DNA from: Eubacteriales bacterium
Lineage (GTDB): Bacteria; Bacillota; Clostridia; Lachnospirales; Lachnospiraceae
NCBI GenBank assembly: GCA_030524175.1
Contig: JAUNHC010000005.1
Span: 1-64,000 of the forward strand
DNA length: 64,000 nt
Direction of reading: 5' to 3'
The translations under genes and the position numbers were made by a program. The first letter of the stretch is position 1. Each line of letters opens with the position of its first letter. Under the pieces are notes generated by a model. It did no database searches and was not told the DNA's origin. It was given only the letters and a program-made list of their open reading frames with translations. Shown in pieces: positions 42,823-51,485 of the stretch.

Positions 42823-43812
42823 CTAGTATTCTCCTTCTCTAACAATTTTCAGATTCTCTTTCTCACAGACCTCATAGATCACAGGATATTCGAATCCGTG
42901 AAGAGTATCATTCCCATGGGAAATGAGGCGAAGCTTTCCCTCCAGATCGTAAAACAGTGAGGAATGTCCCGTGTTTTCATCGAGAAGAAGCTCCTTCTCA
43001 TGTTTCCAAGGGCCTTTCACCGTGCCGGAAAGGCTCTGGCATACGGCCACAACGTACCCGCCGCTGCCTGTGCCTTTATACCCTTTCACAGAATAGCTGG
43101 ACCAGAGCATCATAAGTCTTCCGTCTTCCATTCTGTGAAAGAACGGCGCATCTGTAAGATATCCCTTCTTCTCCACTCTCGGATCCTCCATATGGCGGAT
43201 CCAGGGAATATGGTCTTTTTCCGTATCCACGATCACAATTGGTTCCGCCTCTATGGAAGCTGACAAATCTTCCTCCAGAGGAAGAGCTTTAATGGTACCG
43301 AAATACATCTCTGTCCACTCATGGCAGAAGGCGATCCAGGGCTTTCCATCCTCCAGATAAAAGGTACCGTCAAGACATTCATGACCTTTTAAAGTCACAT
43401 GCCCCTGACTATGAGGCTTATAAGGCCCTTCCGGCAGATCCGCCTTAAGTATGGCTGTGCCCCTGTCCTCACCGATGCCTCCTTTAAATGTGGCAAACAT
43501 ATAATAAGAGCCCTTGTATTCATAAACCTCCGGTGCCCAATAATGCTTCACTCCGAAAAACCCCTTTTGCGGCTGAAATGCTACAAAAGGCCCCTCAAAA
43601 TTCTTAAGGTCGCGGCTCACATATACCTCAAAATAAGGGTCAACATCTGCAGCGCCGTCACATATTTCAACAGTGGTACCAAAAAGGAAATACAAGCCCC
43701 TGTTCTTGTCCGTGAAAATAAACGGATCCCGCATATGGATATCTCCAAGCTTATGTAAACCAGGCGTCCTCACCCCTGCTTTCAGCCCAAGACTTTTACT
43801 TAATTCCAACAT
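42823..43812 (-). CDS. glycoside hydrolase family 43-like protein
   Basis: A 329-residue cytosolic five-bladed propeller enzyme. Likely catalytic motifs are IHMRDPFIFTD (general base Asp), HYWAPEVYEYKGSYYMFATF and LDGTFYLEDGKPWIAFCHEW (general acid Glu region). GH43 members act on arabinan or xylan fragments; specificity is not assignable. The start overlaps the last codons of the permease gene by 17 bases. It is followed directly by GH2, which suggests sequential breakdown of one imported glycan. Confidence 0.88.
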   Translation of the reverse strand: MLELSKSLGLKAGVRTPGLHKLGDIHMRDPFIFTDKNRGLYFLFGTTVEICDGAADVDPYFEVYVSRDLKNFEGPFVAFQPQKGFFGVKHYWAPEVYEYKGSYYMFATFKGGIGEDRGTAILKADLPEGPYKPHSQGHVTLKGHECLDGTFYLEDGKPWIAFCHEWTEMYFGTIKALPLEEDLSASIEAEPIVIVDTEKDHIPWIRHMEDPRVEKKGYLTDAPFFHRMEDGRLMMLWSSYSVKGYKGTGSGGYVVAVCQSLSGTVKGPWKHEKELLLDENTGHSSLFYDLEGKLRLISHGNDTLHGFEYPVIYEVCEKENLKIVREGEY

Positions 43813-44626
43813 TCGTTACTCCTTTTACAATATATTTATTCACCATAAGGAACAGCACCAGCGCCGGAAATACTGCAAACACTGTGGCAGCCATCATAAC
43901 TCCGGGATTAACAAAGTTTGCTCCCATTACAAGAGAACCAATCCCTACTGTTAGTGTCTTCATGTCATTATTCTGGATCACGATAGAAGGCCAGAGATAA
44001 TCATTATAAATATTTAAGAATGTGATAAATCCCAAGGTCATAACAACAGGCTTAATAGAAGGGAAAATCACCTTACGCAAAACCGTAAACAGAGACGCCC
44101 CATCTATGATAGCCGCCTCTTCAAGGGCCACCGGGAAGTCCTTTAAAAAGTTATAAATGAGAAATACCCCCATGGCATTGGATGTATACGGCAGCATCAA
44201 CGGAAGGAAACCATTGAGAAGCCCCAGATTTTTAAACATATAAAATGAGGGGAATAAGGTAACAATTCCCGGGATTGTCATAACCCAGATGATCATGGTG
44301 ATAATTTTCCCCGCAAAAGGTACATGAAGCCTGGAAAGTGCATAGGCGGCAAGAACATCCACAACCAGCACGCTTAGAGTTCCGATTACTGTCACAACAG
44401 CCGTGTTCAGCATCCAGCGGAAAACCGGAGCTGTCGCCACGTCACCTAAAAGCTGTACATAATTGTCCAGTGTCCAGATTTTCGGAAGGAGCGTGGCTGA
44501 GGCAATGGATTCAGACATACCCTTGAAGCTTGTGAACACCATGAATACCAGAGGAATCAGGCAGAAATAAGCAATTATAGCTGCGATGGCAACCAGCAAT
44601 ACATTTATTTTCTTAGAATGTCTCAT
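43796..44626 (-). CDS. carbohydrate ABC transporter permease (MalG type)
   Basis: A 276-residue permease with six membrane helices and the coupling loop EEAAIIDGASLFTVLRKVIF (EAA motif). It has the MalG-type C-terminus. It partners the MalF-type permease upstream, overlapping it by 4 bases, and the binding protein before that. No ATPase gene is in the operon; Gram-positive CUT1 systems usually share one MsmX-type ATPase. Confidence 0.95.
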   Translation of the reverse strand: MRHSKKINVLLVAIAAIIAYFCLIPLVFMVFTSFKGMSESIASATLLPKIWTLDNYVQLLGDVATAPVFRWMLNTAVVTVIGTLSVLVVDVLAAYALSRLHVPFAGKIITMIIWVMTIPGIVTLFPSFYMFKNLGLLNGFLPLMLPYTSNAMGVFLIYNFLKDFPVALEEAAIIDGASLFTVLRKVIFPSIKPVVMTLGFITFLNIYNDYLWPSIVIQNNDMKTLTVGIGSLVMGANFVNPGVMMAATVFAVFPALVLFLMVNKYIVKGVTNVGIK

Positions 44627-45531
44627 ACCTGCTTATCTCCTTTCAATTCCTTCTTTTCTCTTGTGAGAAAATTCTGTGCAAGGGCAAAAAACATTACCAC
44701 AACACCCATGACCAAAGCCATGGCAGTGGCCATTCCCAAGTTATTCCCGTCAAATATGGTCTGCTGGATGATCATGATCAATGACTTGGTGCTCTGGGTC
44801 GGCCCGCCCTTGGTGATAAGCTGAGGCTGCCCATATACATTAAAGGATGCGATGATGGTGGTCAGGGCCACAAAGGCAAATACACTTTTAATACTTGGAA
44901 ATACAATGGATTTAAACTGATTCCAATAATTGGCCCCGTCAATTGATGATGCCTCATAAAGTGCCGTGTCAATTCCATTGAGTGCATTGATGAAGAGCAT
45001 CATATTGAATCCTATGGTCCACCAGATAGTAGTGATCACAAGGACGATCCATGCAAAGGGCTGGGCCTCCAGCCAGGGAACAGGCTGGCTTATGATATTC
45101 ATCCGTACCAGTGTGTTATTGATAAAACCGCCGTTTCCGCTGAAAAGCCACACGAAAATTGCAGATACGGAGGTAACGGATACTGCATAAGACAAAAAGA
45201 AAATCGTTCTGAAAAGCCCCTGGACCTTCTTGGGAAGGTTGTCCACAAGCAATGCCAGAAGAAGGCTTACCAGCACAAGAAGAGGTACACTTATGAGCAC
45301 AAAGATAACTGTGTTTTTAAGTCCTAATAAAAATGCCTCCGAGTACATGGATTCACTGTTAAACAGATCCAGGAAATTATGAAGCCCTGTGAACCCCATA
45401 TTCCCCCTTGTAAGAGAAAGCTTATGGAGGCTCATATAAATTCCATATGCAAAAGGCGCCAGCCAGAAAAGCCCGAAGCAAACTAAAAATGGTGCAAGGA
45501 ACATCGTTGATTTAAATTTACTGATTTTCAT
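44623..45531 (-). CDS. carbohydrate ABC transporter permease (MalF type)
   Basis: A 302-residue permease with six membrane helices. The EAA loop reads YEASSIDGANYWNQFKSIVF. It forms the import channel with the MalG-type partner. It lies downstream of the binding protein after an intercistronic hairpin at 45550-45612, which may lower its expression relative to the binding protein. Confidence 0.95.
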   Translation of the reverse strand: MKISKFKSTMFLAPFLVCFGLFWLAPFAYGIYMSLHKLSLTRGNMGFTGLHNFLDLFNSESMYSEAFLLGLKNTVIFVLISVPLLVLVSLLLALLVDNLPKKVQGLFRTIFFLSYAVSVTSVSAIFVWLFSGNGGFINNTLVRMNIISQPVPWLEAQPFAWIVLVITTIWWTIGFNMMLFINALNGIDTALYEASSIDGANYWNQFKSIVFPSIKSVFAFVALTTIIASFNVYGQPQLITKGGPTQSTKSLIMIIQQTIFDGNNLGMATAMALVMGVVVMFFALAQNFLTREKKELKGDKQV

Positions 45532-45549
45532 ATTCTATCCTCTTCTCTT

Positions 45550-45612
45550 AGGGGAGGAGCCGTTACTATTTACGGGGCCATCCATAGCAGCGAGGAACAT
45601 TACCCCTCCCCT
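45550..45612. repeat. intercistronic hairpin between binding protein and permease genes
   Basis: AGGGGAGG (45550-45557) pairs with CCTCCCCT (45605-45612). No T run follows on the minus strand, so it is more likely an mRNA-stabilising or repeat hairpin than a terminator. The inner part begins GTTACTATTTAC, reminiscent of the dispersed repeat head. Confidence 0.6.
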
Positions 45613-45623
45613 TCATCAATCTA

Positions 45624-46892
45624 TCAGAATCCTTCGGAAACCTGCAGTGCAGTTTTTGTTGCCTTTTCAAGCTCACTCATCAACTGTTCTTTTGTCAGGT
45701 CTTCTGTGGAAACCACTGTATTAAAGATATTTTCATTCAAATATTTAAGCTGCTCTCCTACATTATAAACCTGAGGTGCGATCTTACAGTTATCAAACTG
45801 TTCATAATTGGCACATGCCAGCGGATATTTATCTGCTTCTTTCTGGATTGCTTCTTTTGTTGCAATGTGAGTGGGTGCCTGTCCTGCATCTGCCCAGTGG
45901 ATCAGATTCTCAGGTGTATACAGATATTTCATAAATTCAGAAATACCATCCAGGACTTCTTCATCCTCTACATTTGACGGCACAGCAATTGTATGGGCAT
46001 TGCCGTATACAGAGCTTTCCTTTCCAAGAACAGGAACAGGAGCTACCCCAAGATCATCGCCGTATTTCTCCTTTGCAGCCTGGTAGAACCAAGGTCCTGT
46101 CAGCGCGATGGCTGTCTGTGTTCCTCCCACACTTTCCTCATCCTGTACAAAAGTTTTGAATTCTCCGTCAAGTCCAAGCTTAGATGGGCTGACCTTATCT
46201 GTAAAGATCATGTCATGGTAAGTCATAAGAACGTCTGCAAATTCATCTGTGTCAAACTTCAGAGCCTCACCGTCCTGAAGATCAATCCCGTTCTGGTTTG
46301 CCAGAGTCATATAGTAATATTCTACCAAACCTAATCCCGGAACACCCATGGCGTATAAATTGGGATCCTTTGCCTGCAGTTCTTCATTCAGCTTTTTAAT
46401 GTCTTCATAAGTTTTAGGCGGCTCCGGACAAAGCTGTTTGTTGTAGAACATTACTAAAGGATGAATATCAAGGGAAAAGGCATATAAGCCATCATTAACC
46501 TGTACGATATCCTGTGCAGATTCAAGAAAATCTTCCAATTTAATGCCGGAGTTTTCATACAAGGATGATACATCCTGGATCATTCCGTCATCTGCAAAAG
46601 TTTTCAGACGGTCTCCATGGATCACCACCAGATCATACTCTCCTGACTTAAATTTCAGATAATGGTCCTTCTCCTGGGATTCCACGATCTCATATTTATC
46701 CTGGGAGGCGTTAAAACCATCCGTGATTTCACGCATATAACCCCCGTCTCCTCCTGTAAAACCATTGAGAAAACGGATCTGTACCTTATCATCCGCACGT
46801 ACCTCTGTGACTCCTGCTCCCATACCGCACACCACTATCGATGCTGCTGCCACTGCAGCGGTCATTGCTTTAAATACTTTTCTCAGTTCCAT
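45624..46892 (-). CDS. extracellular sugar-binding protein of ABC transporter
   Basis: A 422-residue family 1 solute-binding protein. The export signal MELRKVFKAMTAAVAAASIV ends in VRADD. A Cys lies in the signal (VVCGM) but the lipobox is not canonical, so lipid anchoring is uncertain. Binding-domain features include EKDHYLKFKSGEYDLVVIHG, ALTGPWFYQAAKEKYGDD and a C-terminal helical lobe. It feeds the MalF/MalG-type permeases and is first gene of the sugar operon, under a promoter with cre-like and inverted-repeat sites. Confidence 0.93.
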   Translation of the reverse strand: MELRKVFKAMTAAVAAASIVVCGMGAGVTEVRADDKVQIRFLNGFTGGDGGYMREITDGFNASQDKYEIVESQEKDHYLKFKSGEYDLVVIHGDRLKTFADDGMIQDVSSLYENSGIKLEDFLESAQDIVQVNDGLYAFSLDIHPLVMFYNKQLCPEPPKTYEDIKKLNEELQAKDPNLYAMGVPGLGLVEYYYMTLANQNGIDLQDGEALKFDTDEFADVLMTYHDMIFTDKVSPSKLGLDGEFKTFVQDEESVGGTQTAIALTGPWFYQAAKEKYGDDLGVAPVPVLGKESSVYGNAHTIAVPSNVEDEEVLDGISEFMKYLYTPENLIHWADAGQAPTHIATKEAIQKEADKYPLACANYEQFDNCKIAPQVYNVGEQLKYLNENIFNTVVSTEDLTKEQLMSELEKATKTALQVSEGF

Positions 46893-46963
46893 GATAATCC
46901 TCCTTAATTAATTATATAATTTTTGTAATAATGTTTTTTGAATATCTTTCCCGGGATATTTAA

Positions 46964-46980
46964 TTACATTTTTTATGTAA
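46964..46980. promoter_or_regulatory. operator 1 (TTACAT-N5-ATGTAA)
   Basis: A perfect inverted repeat just downstream of the predicted start of the binding-protein transcript. It shares the TGTAA half-site with the operators at 47070 and 47103. Confidence 0.6.
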
Positions 46981-47002
46981 CTATTGTTTCTTACACTTAC
47001 AA

Positions 47003-47030
47003 AGTATAAACGTTTTCCTAGTAATGTCAA
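47003..47030 (-). promoter_or_regulatory. promoter of the sugar operon with cre-like site
   Basis: On the minus strand TTGACA (47025-47030), 16-base spacer, TATACT (47003-47008). The spacer holds TATAAACGTTTTCC (47005-47018), 12 of 14 bases of a CcpA cre consensus, so catabolite repression is likely. Confidence 0.7.
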
Positions 47031-47069
47031 TAGGAATTTCATGCATTTCTACCGTTTATCCTCATATTT

Positions 47070-47115
47070 GTTACATTTTTACTGTAACTATCATCCCTTT
47101 TTGTTACATTTTTAC
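47070..47115. promoter_or_regulatory. operators 2 and 3 of the ArsR-like regulator
   Basis: GTTACA-TTTTTAC-TGTAAC (47070-47088) is a perfect 6-bp inverted repeat. GTTACATTTTTAC is repeated at 47103-47115 with a degenerate second half. They lie between the two divergent promoters. Confidence 0.6.
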
Positions 47116-47137
47116 AAGAGCATTTATTACATAATTC

Positions 47138-47166
47138 TTGAATGTTTTTCCTTTTTATGTTATGAT
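47138..47166 (+). promoter_or_regulatory. promoter of the ArsR-like regulator gene
   Basis: TTGAAT (47138-47143), 17-base spacer, TATGAT (47161-47166). A near-palindrome TTTGTT-GT-AACAAA (47167-47180) abuts the -10, consistent with autoregulation. The leader also contains GTGAAAG...CTTTCAC (47241-47284). Confidence 0.6.
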
Positions 47167-47311
47167 TTTGTTGTAACAAAGTATCTCATGTACTATTTTT
47201 TTCTATAAAAGGGACATGTCTGCTGCGCAGATATTATCAGCGTGAAAGTCCATTGCACCCTGCTTATGGGCACCGGAGCTTTCACAGTAAATACAATAAG
47301 GTGGAAATATT

Positions 47312-48241
47312 ATGAAAGAACATATAGAACTGGATTTTTCGGAAAAAGAACAAATTTCAAGAGTGGCGAAAGCCCTGTCTTCCAATGTACGCCTGGATAT
47401 TCTTGAGCACCTGAGAGAAAAGCCTCTGAATATCAGCGAGATTTCCGAAGCTGTAGGGATTCCAATTTCAAGCACAGCCCTTCATATTAAGGTCCTGGAG
47501 GATGCCGGTATCGTTATCACCCAGTCTATGCCCGGTCTGCGCGGTTCCCAGCGAGTATGCGGCCTCAAGGCCAACCGGGTTACCATGCTTCTTATGGATC
47601 AGAACGAGCGCTTTTCCACAGATAATGTATATATTGAACATATGCCTATCGGAAACTATTTTGACTGCCAGATCAAAGCGCCCTGCGGAATAGCCTCTGA
47701 GGAAAATTACTTATCCTCCGAAGACAGTGTATACGGTTTCTACAGCCCTGAGAAAAGCACTGCGCAAATCCTGTGGTTTACCCAAGGGTATCTGGAATAC
47801 CGCTTTCCCAATATTCAGCTGCAGAAACTGAAACGGATCAAATCCCTGGAATTTTCCTTTGAAATCTGTTCAGAAGCCCCCGGCTACAATAATTTCTGGA
47901 AATCCGACATATCCTTCTGGATAAACGGAACAGAGATTGGATTTTTCACGTCTCCCGGAGATTTCGGCGGCCGCCACGGCAAACTGTCGCCTGCCTGGTG
48001 GGATGATAATATGACACAGTTTGGATTGTTGAAGTCCCTGACCATTACCAACGAAGGCACCTTTATTGACGGCGCAGAACTCTGTCCTCTCCGGCTGAAT
48101 GATTACAATCTCCGGGAAAATCCGTATATCTCCCTGAAAATCGGAGTTAAAGAAGACGCCCATTATGTTGGAGGCCTGAACCTGTTCGGACAGAAATTCG
48201 GGGATTACCCACAGGATATATTGATGAAAATTACATACTGA
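47312..48241 (+). CDS. ArsR-like winged-helix regulator with large C-terminal domain
   Basis: A 309-residue regulator. Residues about 12-90 form an ArsR-type winged helix (KALSSNVRLDILEHLREKPL, then ISEISEAVGIPISSTALHIK). About 200 further residues (LEFSFEICSEAPGYNNFWKS, SPAWWDDNMTQFGLLKSLTI) look like a beta-sandwich rich in aromatic residues, plausibly a sugar-binding effector domain. No metal-binding CxC motif is seen, so it is not a metal sensor. It is divergent from the sugar operon and surrounded by TGTAAC-type inverted repeats. Confidence 0.82.
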   Translation: MKEHIELDFSEKEQISRVAKALSSNVRLDILEHLREKPLNISEISEAVGIPISSTALHIKVLEDAGIVITQSMPGLRGSQRVCGLKANRVTMLLMDQNERFSTDNVYIEHMPIGNYFDCQIKAPCGIASEENYLSSEDSVYGFYSPEKSTAQILWFTQGYLEYRFPNIQLQKLKRIKSLEFSFEICSEAPGYNNFWKSDISFWINGTEIGFFTSPGDFGGRHGKLSPAWWDDNMTQFGLLKSLTITNEGTFIDGAELCPLRLNDYNLRENPYISLKIGVKEDAHYVGGLNLFGQKFGDYPQDILMKITY

Positions 48242-48253
48242 TATATAGAAACA

Positions 48254-48297
48254 GGGCTGTCGGACCTATGATCATTCCATCATTAGTTCAACAGCCC
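48254..48297. terminator. hairpin between convergent genes
   Basis: GGGCTGT (48254-48260) pairs with ACAGCCC (48291-48297), with an inner ATGAT/ATCAT stem. T tracts are weak on both sides; it probably serves both convergent units. Confidence 0.55.
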
Positions 48298-48321
48298 CAT
48301 ATCAGCCACTTTTGTGCAGAA

Positions 48322-49725
48322 TTAACCTTCCCGTCTTATTGCCTCATCTGCTTTTAAATATCTCCTGGCTTTTCTCTCCCCCTCTTCCATGAGAAGACCA
48401 GCCTTTACCATGTCCTTCAGTACACGCTTTACCGTAGAATCCGCCAGACCTAAAATCATCCTGGATTCCTTATTTGTAATGCTCCCGTTCAGATCAATAA
48501 AGTCCAGTATTTTATCTATTCTATCAGCTTTTATCGGCTTTTTATTGGTTTTTCTATATAAATTTACGCGGAATGTATCACCAATCTCCATAAATTCCGG
48601 TTCCGGCAGCCCATACTCCTCTGCCCGCTTTATGATACGTCTGATCCCGGTTCCCCATTCCTCTATGATCTCCATTCTGCTGAAAACCTCTGCGATGGCA
48701 CGGTTGCGGATTTTGGACCTGCCGCTCATAGCTTCTTCTAATGTCAATCCGCCGTATAACATCCCCGGAGATGTAACCTCAACTCTATCATCATACACTG
48801 CCACCTGAACACAGGAATTGTCCATGTAATTCCTATGACAGACCGCATTGACAATCATTTCACGTATTGCTCCTGTAGGCAGTTCATATGATTCTTTCCT
48901 GACAATTCCTTCAATGGACGCCCCAAGGTTAATATGACGCAACACAAACTGATAGGCATTTTCAATCTGCTCATACAGCGGACCGCTGTATTCTTTTTTA
49001 TCAATAAAAATATCTCTGTCCACGCCTTTAAAGAGTGCACACTGTATCTTAGAAAATCTGAAGTATTCACTTGTCAACAAAACGAATGCGTTGGTAGCCA
49101 GAAGTTCTCCTTCCGTCATTTTCAATACTTTCCAATTAAGCAGCTGCTGAACAGAAACTTCTTTGATGGATTTTGCCGCTTCAGCTCCAACTGCCTCTGC
49201 CATATAGCGCCTGATATCCTGGCATAATTTAAGAACAGGTTCTTCATAGACCTGGTAACCTACACAAGTCAGCTCATCCCACGATAAATTAGCACCTTCC
49301 ATTTCCAGTTCTTTTATCTTCACAGTATCAGCCGGACGGGAAGTACCTGCTACTCTAATATAAGTTCCTGTTTCCTTGCCCTGGCTTTTAAAATAATACG
49401 GCCTGTTTGACCCGGGATAAATTTCAACGATCACAATACATTTATTTTCAATTGTCTGAAATGTTATATCAGGAACGATCTGCGGAGCAATACTATCTGA
49501 TACTGCATTGGCAATCTGATCCATAATACGGAAAACAGATTTCTCATCTACTCCCACAATTCTTCTTGTTTTATCATCTATTCCGATGATCAGCCTGCCG
49601 CCGCTGGAGTTGGCAAAGGCAATCACGGACTTTATGTACTTTTCGCTTATCATTGGAAGTTCAACCTTAAACTCAACATTCTTTGATTCACCTTTTATAA
49701 GTTCATGCAAAGTCATGGTTTTCAC
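48322..49725 (-). CDS. AlbA_2/Schlafen-type ATP-binding protein with C-terminal winged helix
   Basis: A 467-residue protein. The N-terminal AlbA_2 domain (about 8-130) shows ESKNVEFKVELP and FANSSGGRLIIGIDDKTRRI. A GHKL-like ATPase region follows with LPTGAIREMIVNAVCHRNYM, YDDRVEVTSPG and EEWGTGIRRIIKRAEEYGLP. The last 80 residues are a winged helix (LDFIDLNGSITNKESRMILG). These proteins are common in mobile or accessory regions and are often called transcriptional regulators; the target is unknown. Monocistronic, with no clear toxin partner. Confidence 0.85.
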   Translation of the reverse strand: MKTMTLHELIKGESKNVEFKVELPMISEKYIKSVIAFANSSGGRLIIGIDDKTRRIVGVDEKSVFRIMDQIANAVSDSIAPQIVPDITFQTIENKCIVIVEIYPGSNRPYYFKSQGKETGTYIRVAGTSRPADTVKIKELEMEGANLSWDELTCVGYQVYEEPVLKLCQDIRRYMAEAVGAEAAKSIKEVSVQQLLNWKVLKMTEGELLATNAFVLLTSEYFRFSKIQCALFKGVDRDIFIDKKEYSGPLYEQIENAYQFVLRHINLGASIEGIVRKESYELPTGAIREMIVNAVCHRNYMDNSCVQVAVYDDRVEVTSPGMLYGGLTLEEAMSGRSKIRNRAIAEVFSRMEIIEEWGTGIRRIIKRAEEYGLPEPEFMEIGDTFRVNLYRKTNKKPIKADRIDKILDFIDLNGSITNKESRMILGLADSTVKRVLKDMVKAGLLMEEGERKARRYLKADEAIRREG

Positions 49726-49791
49726 CTCTCTTTCTTCTGATAAAACCAGTATAGCATCTCTTTAACAAAAGTAAAATAGGCGAATTTTATG

Positions 49792-51132
49792 TTACTGCGG
49801 ACTGATAATATCACGCCTAAGCATTACCACGGAAATTACCGCAGCAAAAATTTCCGCCAAGGGAAATGTGATCCAAATTCCTGCGGCACCCATAAGCTTC
49901 GATAATACCCATCCTGCAGGAAGAATGATCAAAAACTGGCGGAACAGAGATATGATCAGCGAATCCCGCCCTTTTCCCACAGCTTCAAACACGCCTGCAC
50001 TCACGATTCCTACTGTAGAGAATATAAAGCTCAGGCCGATAATACGAAAGGCCAAAATTCCATATTCCATTAACTGGGCATCCGCATCGAAGGCCTTCAG
50101 GATCAAGCCCGGGAATCCCACTGCTCCTATAGTTCCAATTACCATGATCCCCGCCACGATCTGCATACTGTACAATACTGTCTGCCTGACTCTCTTCATA
50201 TCACCCGCCCCATAATTAAAACTGATAATAGGGCGCATCCCCTGTACAACACCGTTGGCAGGCATATTGATAAATGTCTGAAGCTTAAAGTACAGGCCAA
50301 ACACAGCCACATATACCTTATCAATCTGTGCCAGAATCCCGTTCAGCACTCCCACCATGATAGAGGGCATTGCAAGCATAAGACTTGAGGGAATGCCTAT
50401 GGAATATATCCTTTTTAATATTGCCCTGTCAGGTTTCATAAATCTTGGGTGTATGGTCACTCCAATATCCTTGCGCAGACATATGACAACATACATGACA
50501 AATGCTATGATCTGTCCGGTAACTGTTGCAATTGCAGCCCCTTTTACCCCCATTGCCGGAAAGCCCAGCCATCCGAATATAAAGATCGGATCCAGCACAA
50601 TATTTATTATACATCCGGCTGCCATAAGAAACATGGTCGTCTTCATTTTTCCAAGTCCCTGGAAAATCTTTTCCAGACACATCTGAAGCAGTTCCCCAAA
50701 AGAAATGCACAAAACTATGTATGTATAATCACAAGCCCACTTAAACGTGACAGGATCATCTGTAAACATAGCTAAAAACGGTTTCGTAACCACAAGCCCC
50801 AGCACAGCAAATATTATACAGTGCACCACAACTGCAGCGATTCCCAAAGAGGCTGTTTTATCCGCAGTCTCCCTGTCACCTGCCCCCAGACTCATGGAAA
50901 TCACCGAGCCGATCCCAACACCAACGCCGACTCCCGCAGACATTACAATGTTCTGAAGGGGAAAGGCAAGAGATACTGCCGTCAGCGCATCTGTCCCCAG
51001 CCTTGTCACCCAAATACTGTCTACAATATTATACAATGCCTGTATAAACATGGACAAAACCACCGGTATGGACATGGATACCAATAGCGGCAGGATTGGT
51101 TTCTGTGCCATAGGATTCATTTTCTGTTCCAT
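49792..51132 (-). CDS. MATE family efflux transporter
   Basis: A 446-residue sodium- or proton-coupled exporter with twelve membrane helices. Family features: LGTDALTAVSLAFPLQNIVM near helix 2, GVGVGIGSVISMSLGAGDRE in the helix 2-3 region, and INMPANGVVQGMRPIISFNY in the second half. The ATG at 51132 follows GGAGGT; a longer frame from 51183 crosses the leader terminator and is rejected. It is divergent from the XRE-deformylase operon. Confidence 0.93.
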   Translation of the reverse strand: MEQKMNPMAQKPILPLLVSMSIPVVLSMFIQALYNIVDSIWVTRLGTDALTAVSLAFPLQNIVMSAGVGVGVGIGSVISMSLGAGDRETADKTASLGIAAVVVHCIIFAVLGLVVTKPFLAMFTDDPVTFKWACDYTYIVLCISFGELLQMCLEKIFQGLGKMKTTMFLMAAGCIINIVLDPIFIFGWLGFPAMGVKGAAIATVTGQIIAFVMYVVICLRKDIGVTIHPRFMKPDRAILKRIYSIGIPSSLMLAMPSIMVGVLNGILAQIDKVYVAVFGLYFKLQTFINMPANGVVQGMRPIISFNYGAGDMKRVRQTVLYSMQIVAGIMVIGTIGAVGFPGLILKAFDADAQLMEYGILAFRIIGLSFIFSTVGIVSAGVFEAVGKGRDSLIISLFRQFLIILPAGWVLSKLMGAAGIWITFPLAEIFAAVISVVMLRRDIISPQ

Positions 51133-51165
51133 AAAATAATTACCTCCATAAAACATTGCCTCCGT

Positions 51166-51208
51166 AAAAAAAGAAGCCTCCACCGCCTGTTTTAATGCGG
51201 GAAGGCTT
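51166..51208 (-). terminator. leader terminator upstream of the MATE gene
   Basis: On the minus strand AAGCCTtcCCGC pairs with GGCGGtggAGGCTT-type sequence (arms 51203-51208/51174-51179 and 51197-51200/51183-51186), followed by seven T (51166-51172). It ends about 33 bases before the MATE start, so expression needs readthrough or a start between them. Confidence 0.75.
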
Positions 51209-51400
51209 GCATATCTATTTATTTCTCTTGTTTATCCTATAAATAAGCTTAAACGATTTTTATTTTTTTGGCAATAGATTTTTGAGAAGTTCCTAAAATT
51301 TTCAAAATCCATTACGATTCAACGCCTATGGCCGCCCACAGTGACTGCATTCCTAAGCAAGCATCTGATAAAATGTCTGATAAAATGCCCCTTCTTCTTT

Positions 51401-51418
51401 GTCATGTTAACTTGACAT
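51401..51418. promoter_or_regulatory. operator A of the XRE regulator
   Basis: GTCATGTTAACTTGACAT overlaps the -35 box of the XRE promoter. Its core matches operator B at 51448-51462. Confidence 0.6.
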
Positions 51419-51440
51419 CCCAGATAAAAATAAGTATAAT
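51412..51440 (+). promoter_or_regulatory. consensus promoter of the XRE-deformylase operon
   Basis: A perfect sigma-A promoter: TTGACA (51412-51417), 17-base spacer, TATAAT (51435-51440). Confidence 0.88.
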
Positions 51441-51447
51441 CGAAGTA

Positions 51448-51462
51448 ATGTTAACATGACAT
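51448..51462. promoter_or_regulatory. operator B of the XRE regulator
   Basis: ATGTTAACATGACAT, containing the 10-bp palindrome ATGTTAACAT, at the transcription start. It shares TGTTAAC(T/A)TGACAT with operator A. Confidence 0.6.
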
Positions 51463-51485
51463 ATCTCAATGAAAGGAATTGACTT

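Noticed and set aside
45550-45612. Intrinsic terminator after the binding-protein gene
   Set aside because: The stem is strong but no T run follows on the transcribed strand, and the permeases need transcription through it.
47312-48241. Metal-sensing ArsR repressor
   Set aside because: The winged helix is ArsR-like but no Cys metal-binding motif exists, and the context is sugar uptake.
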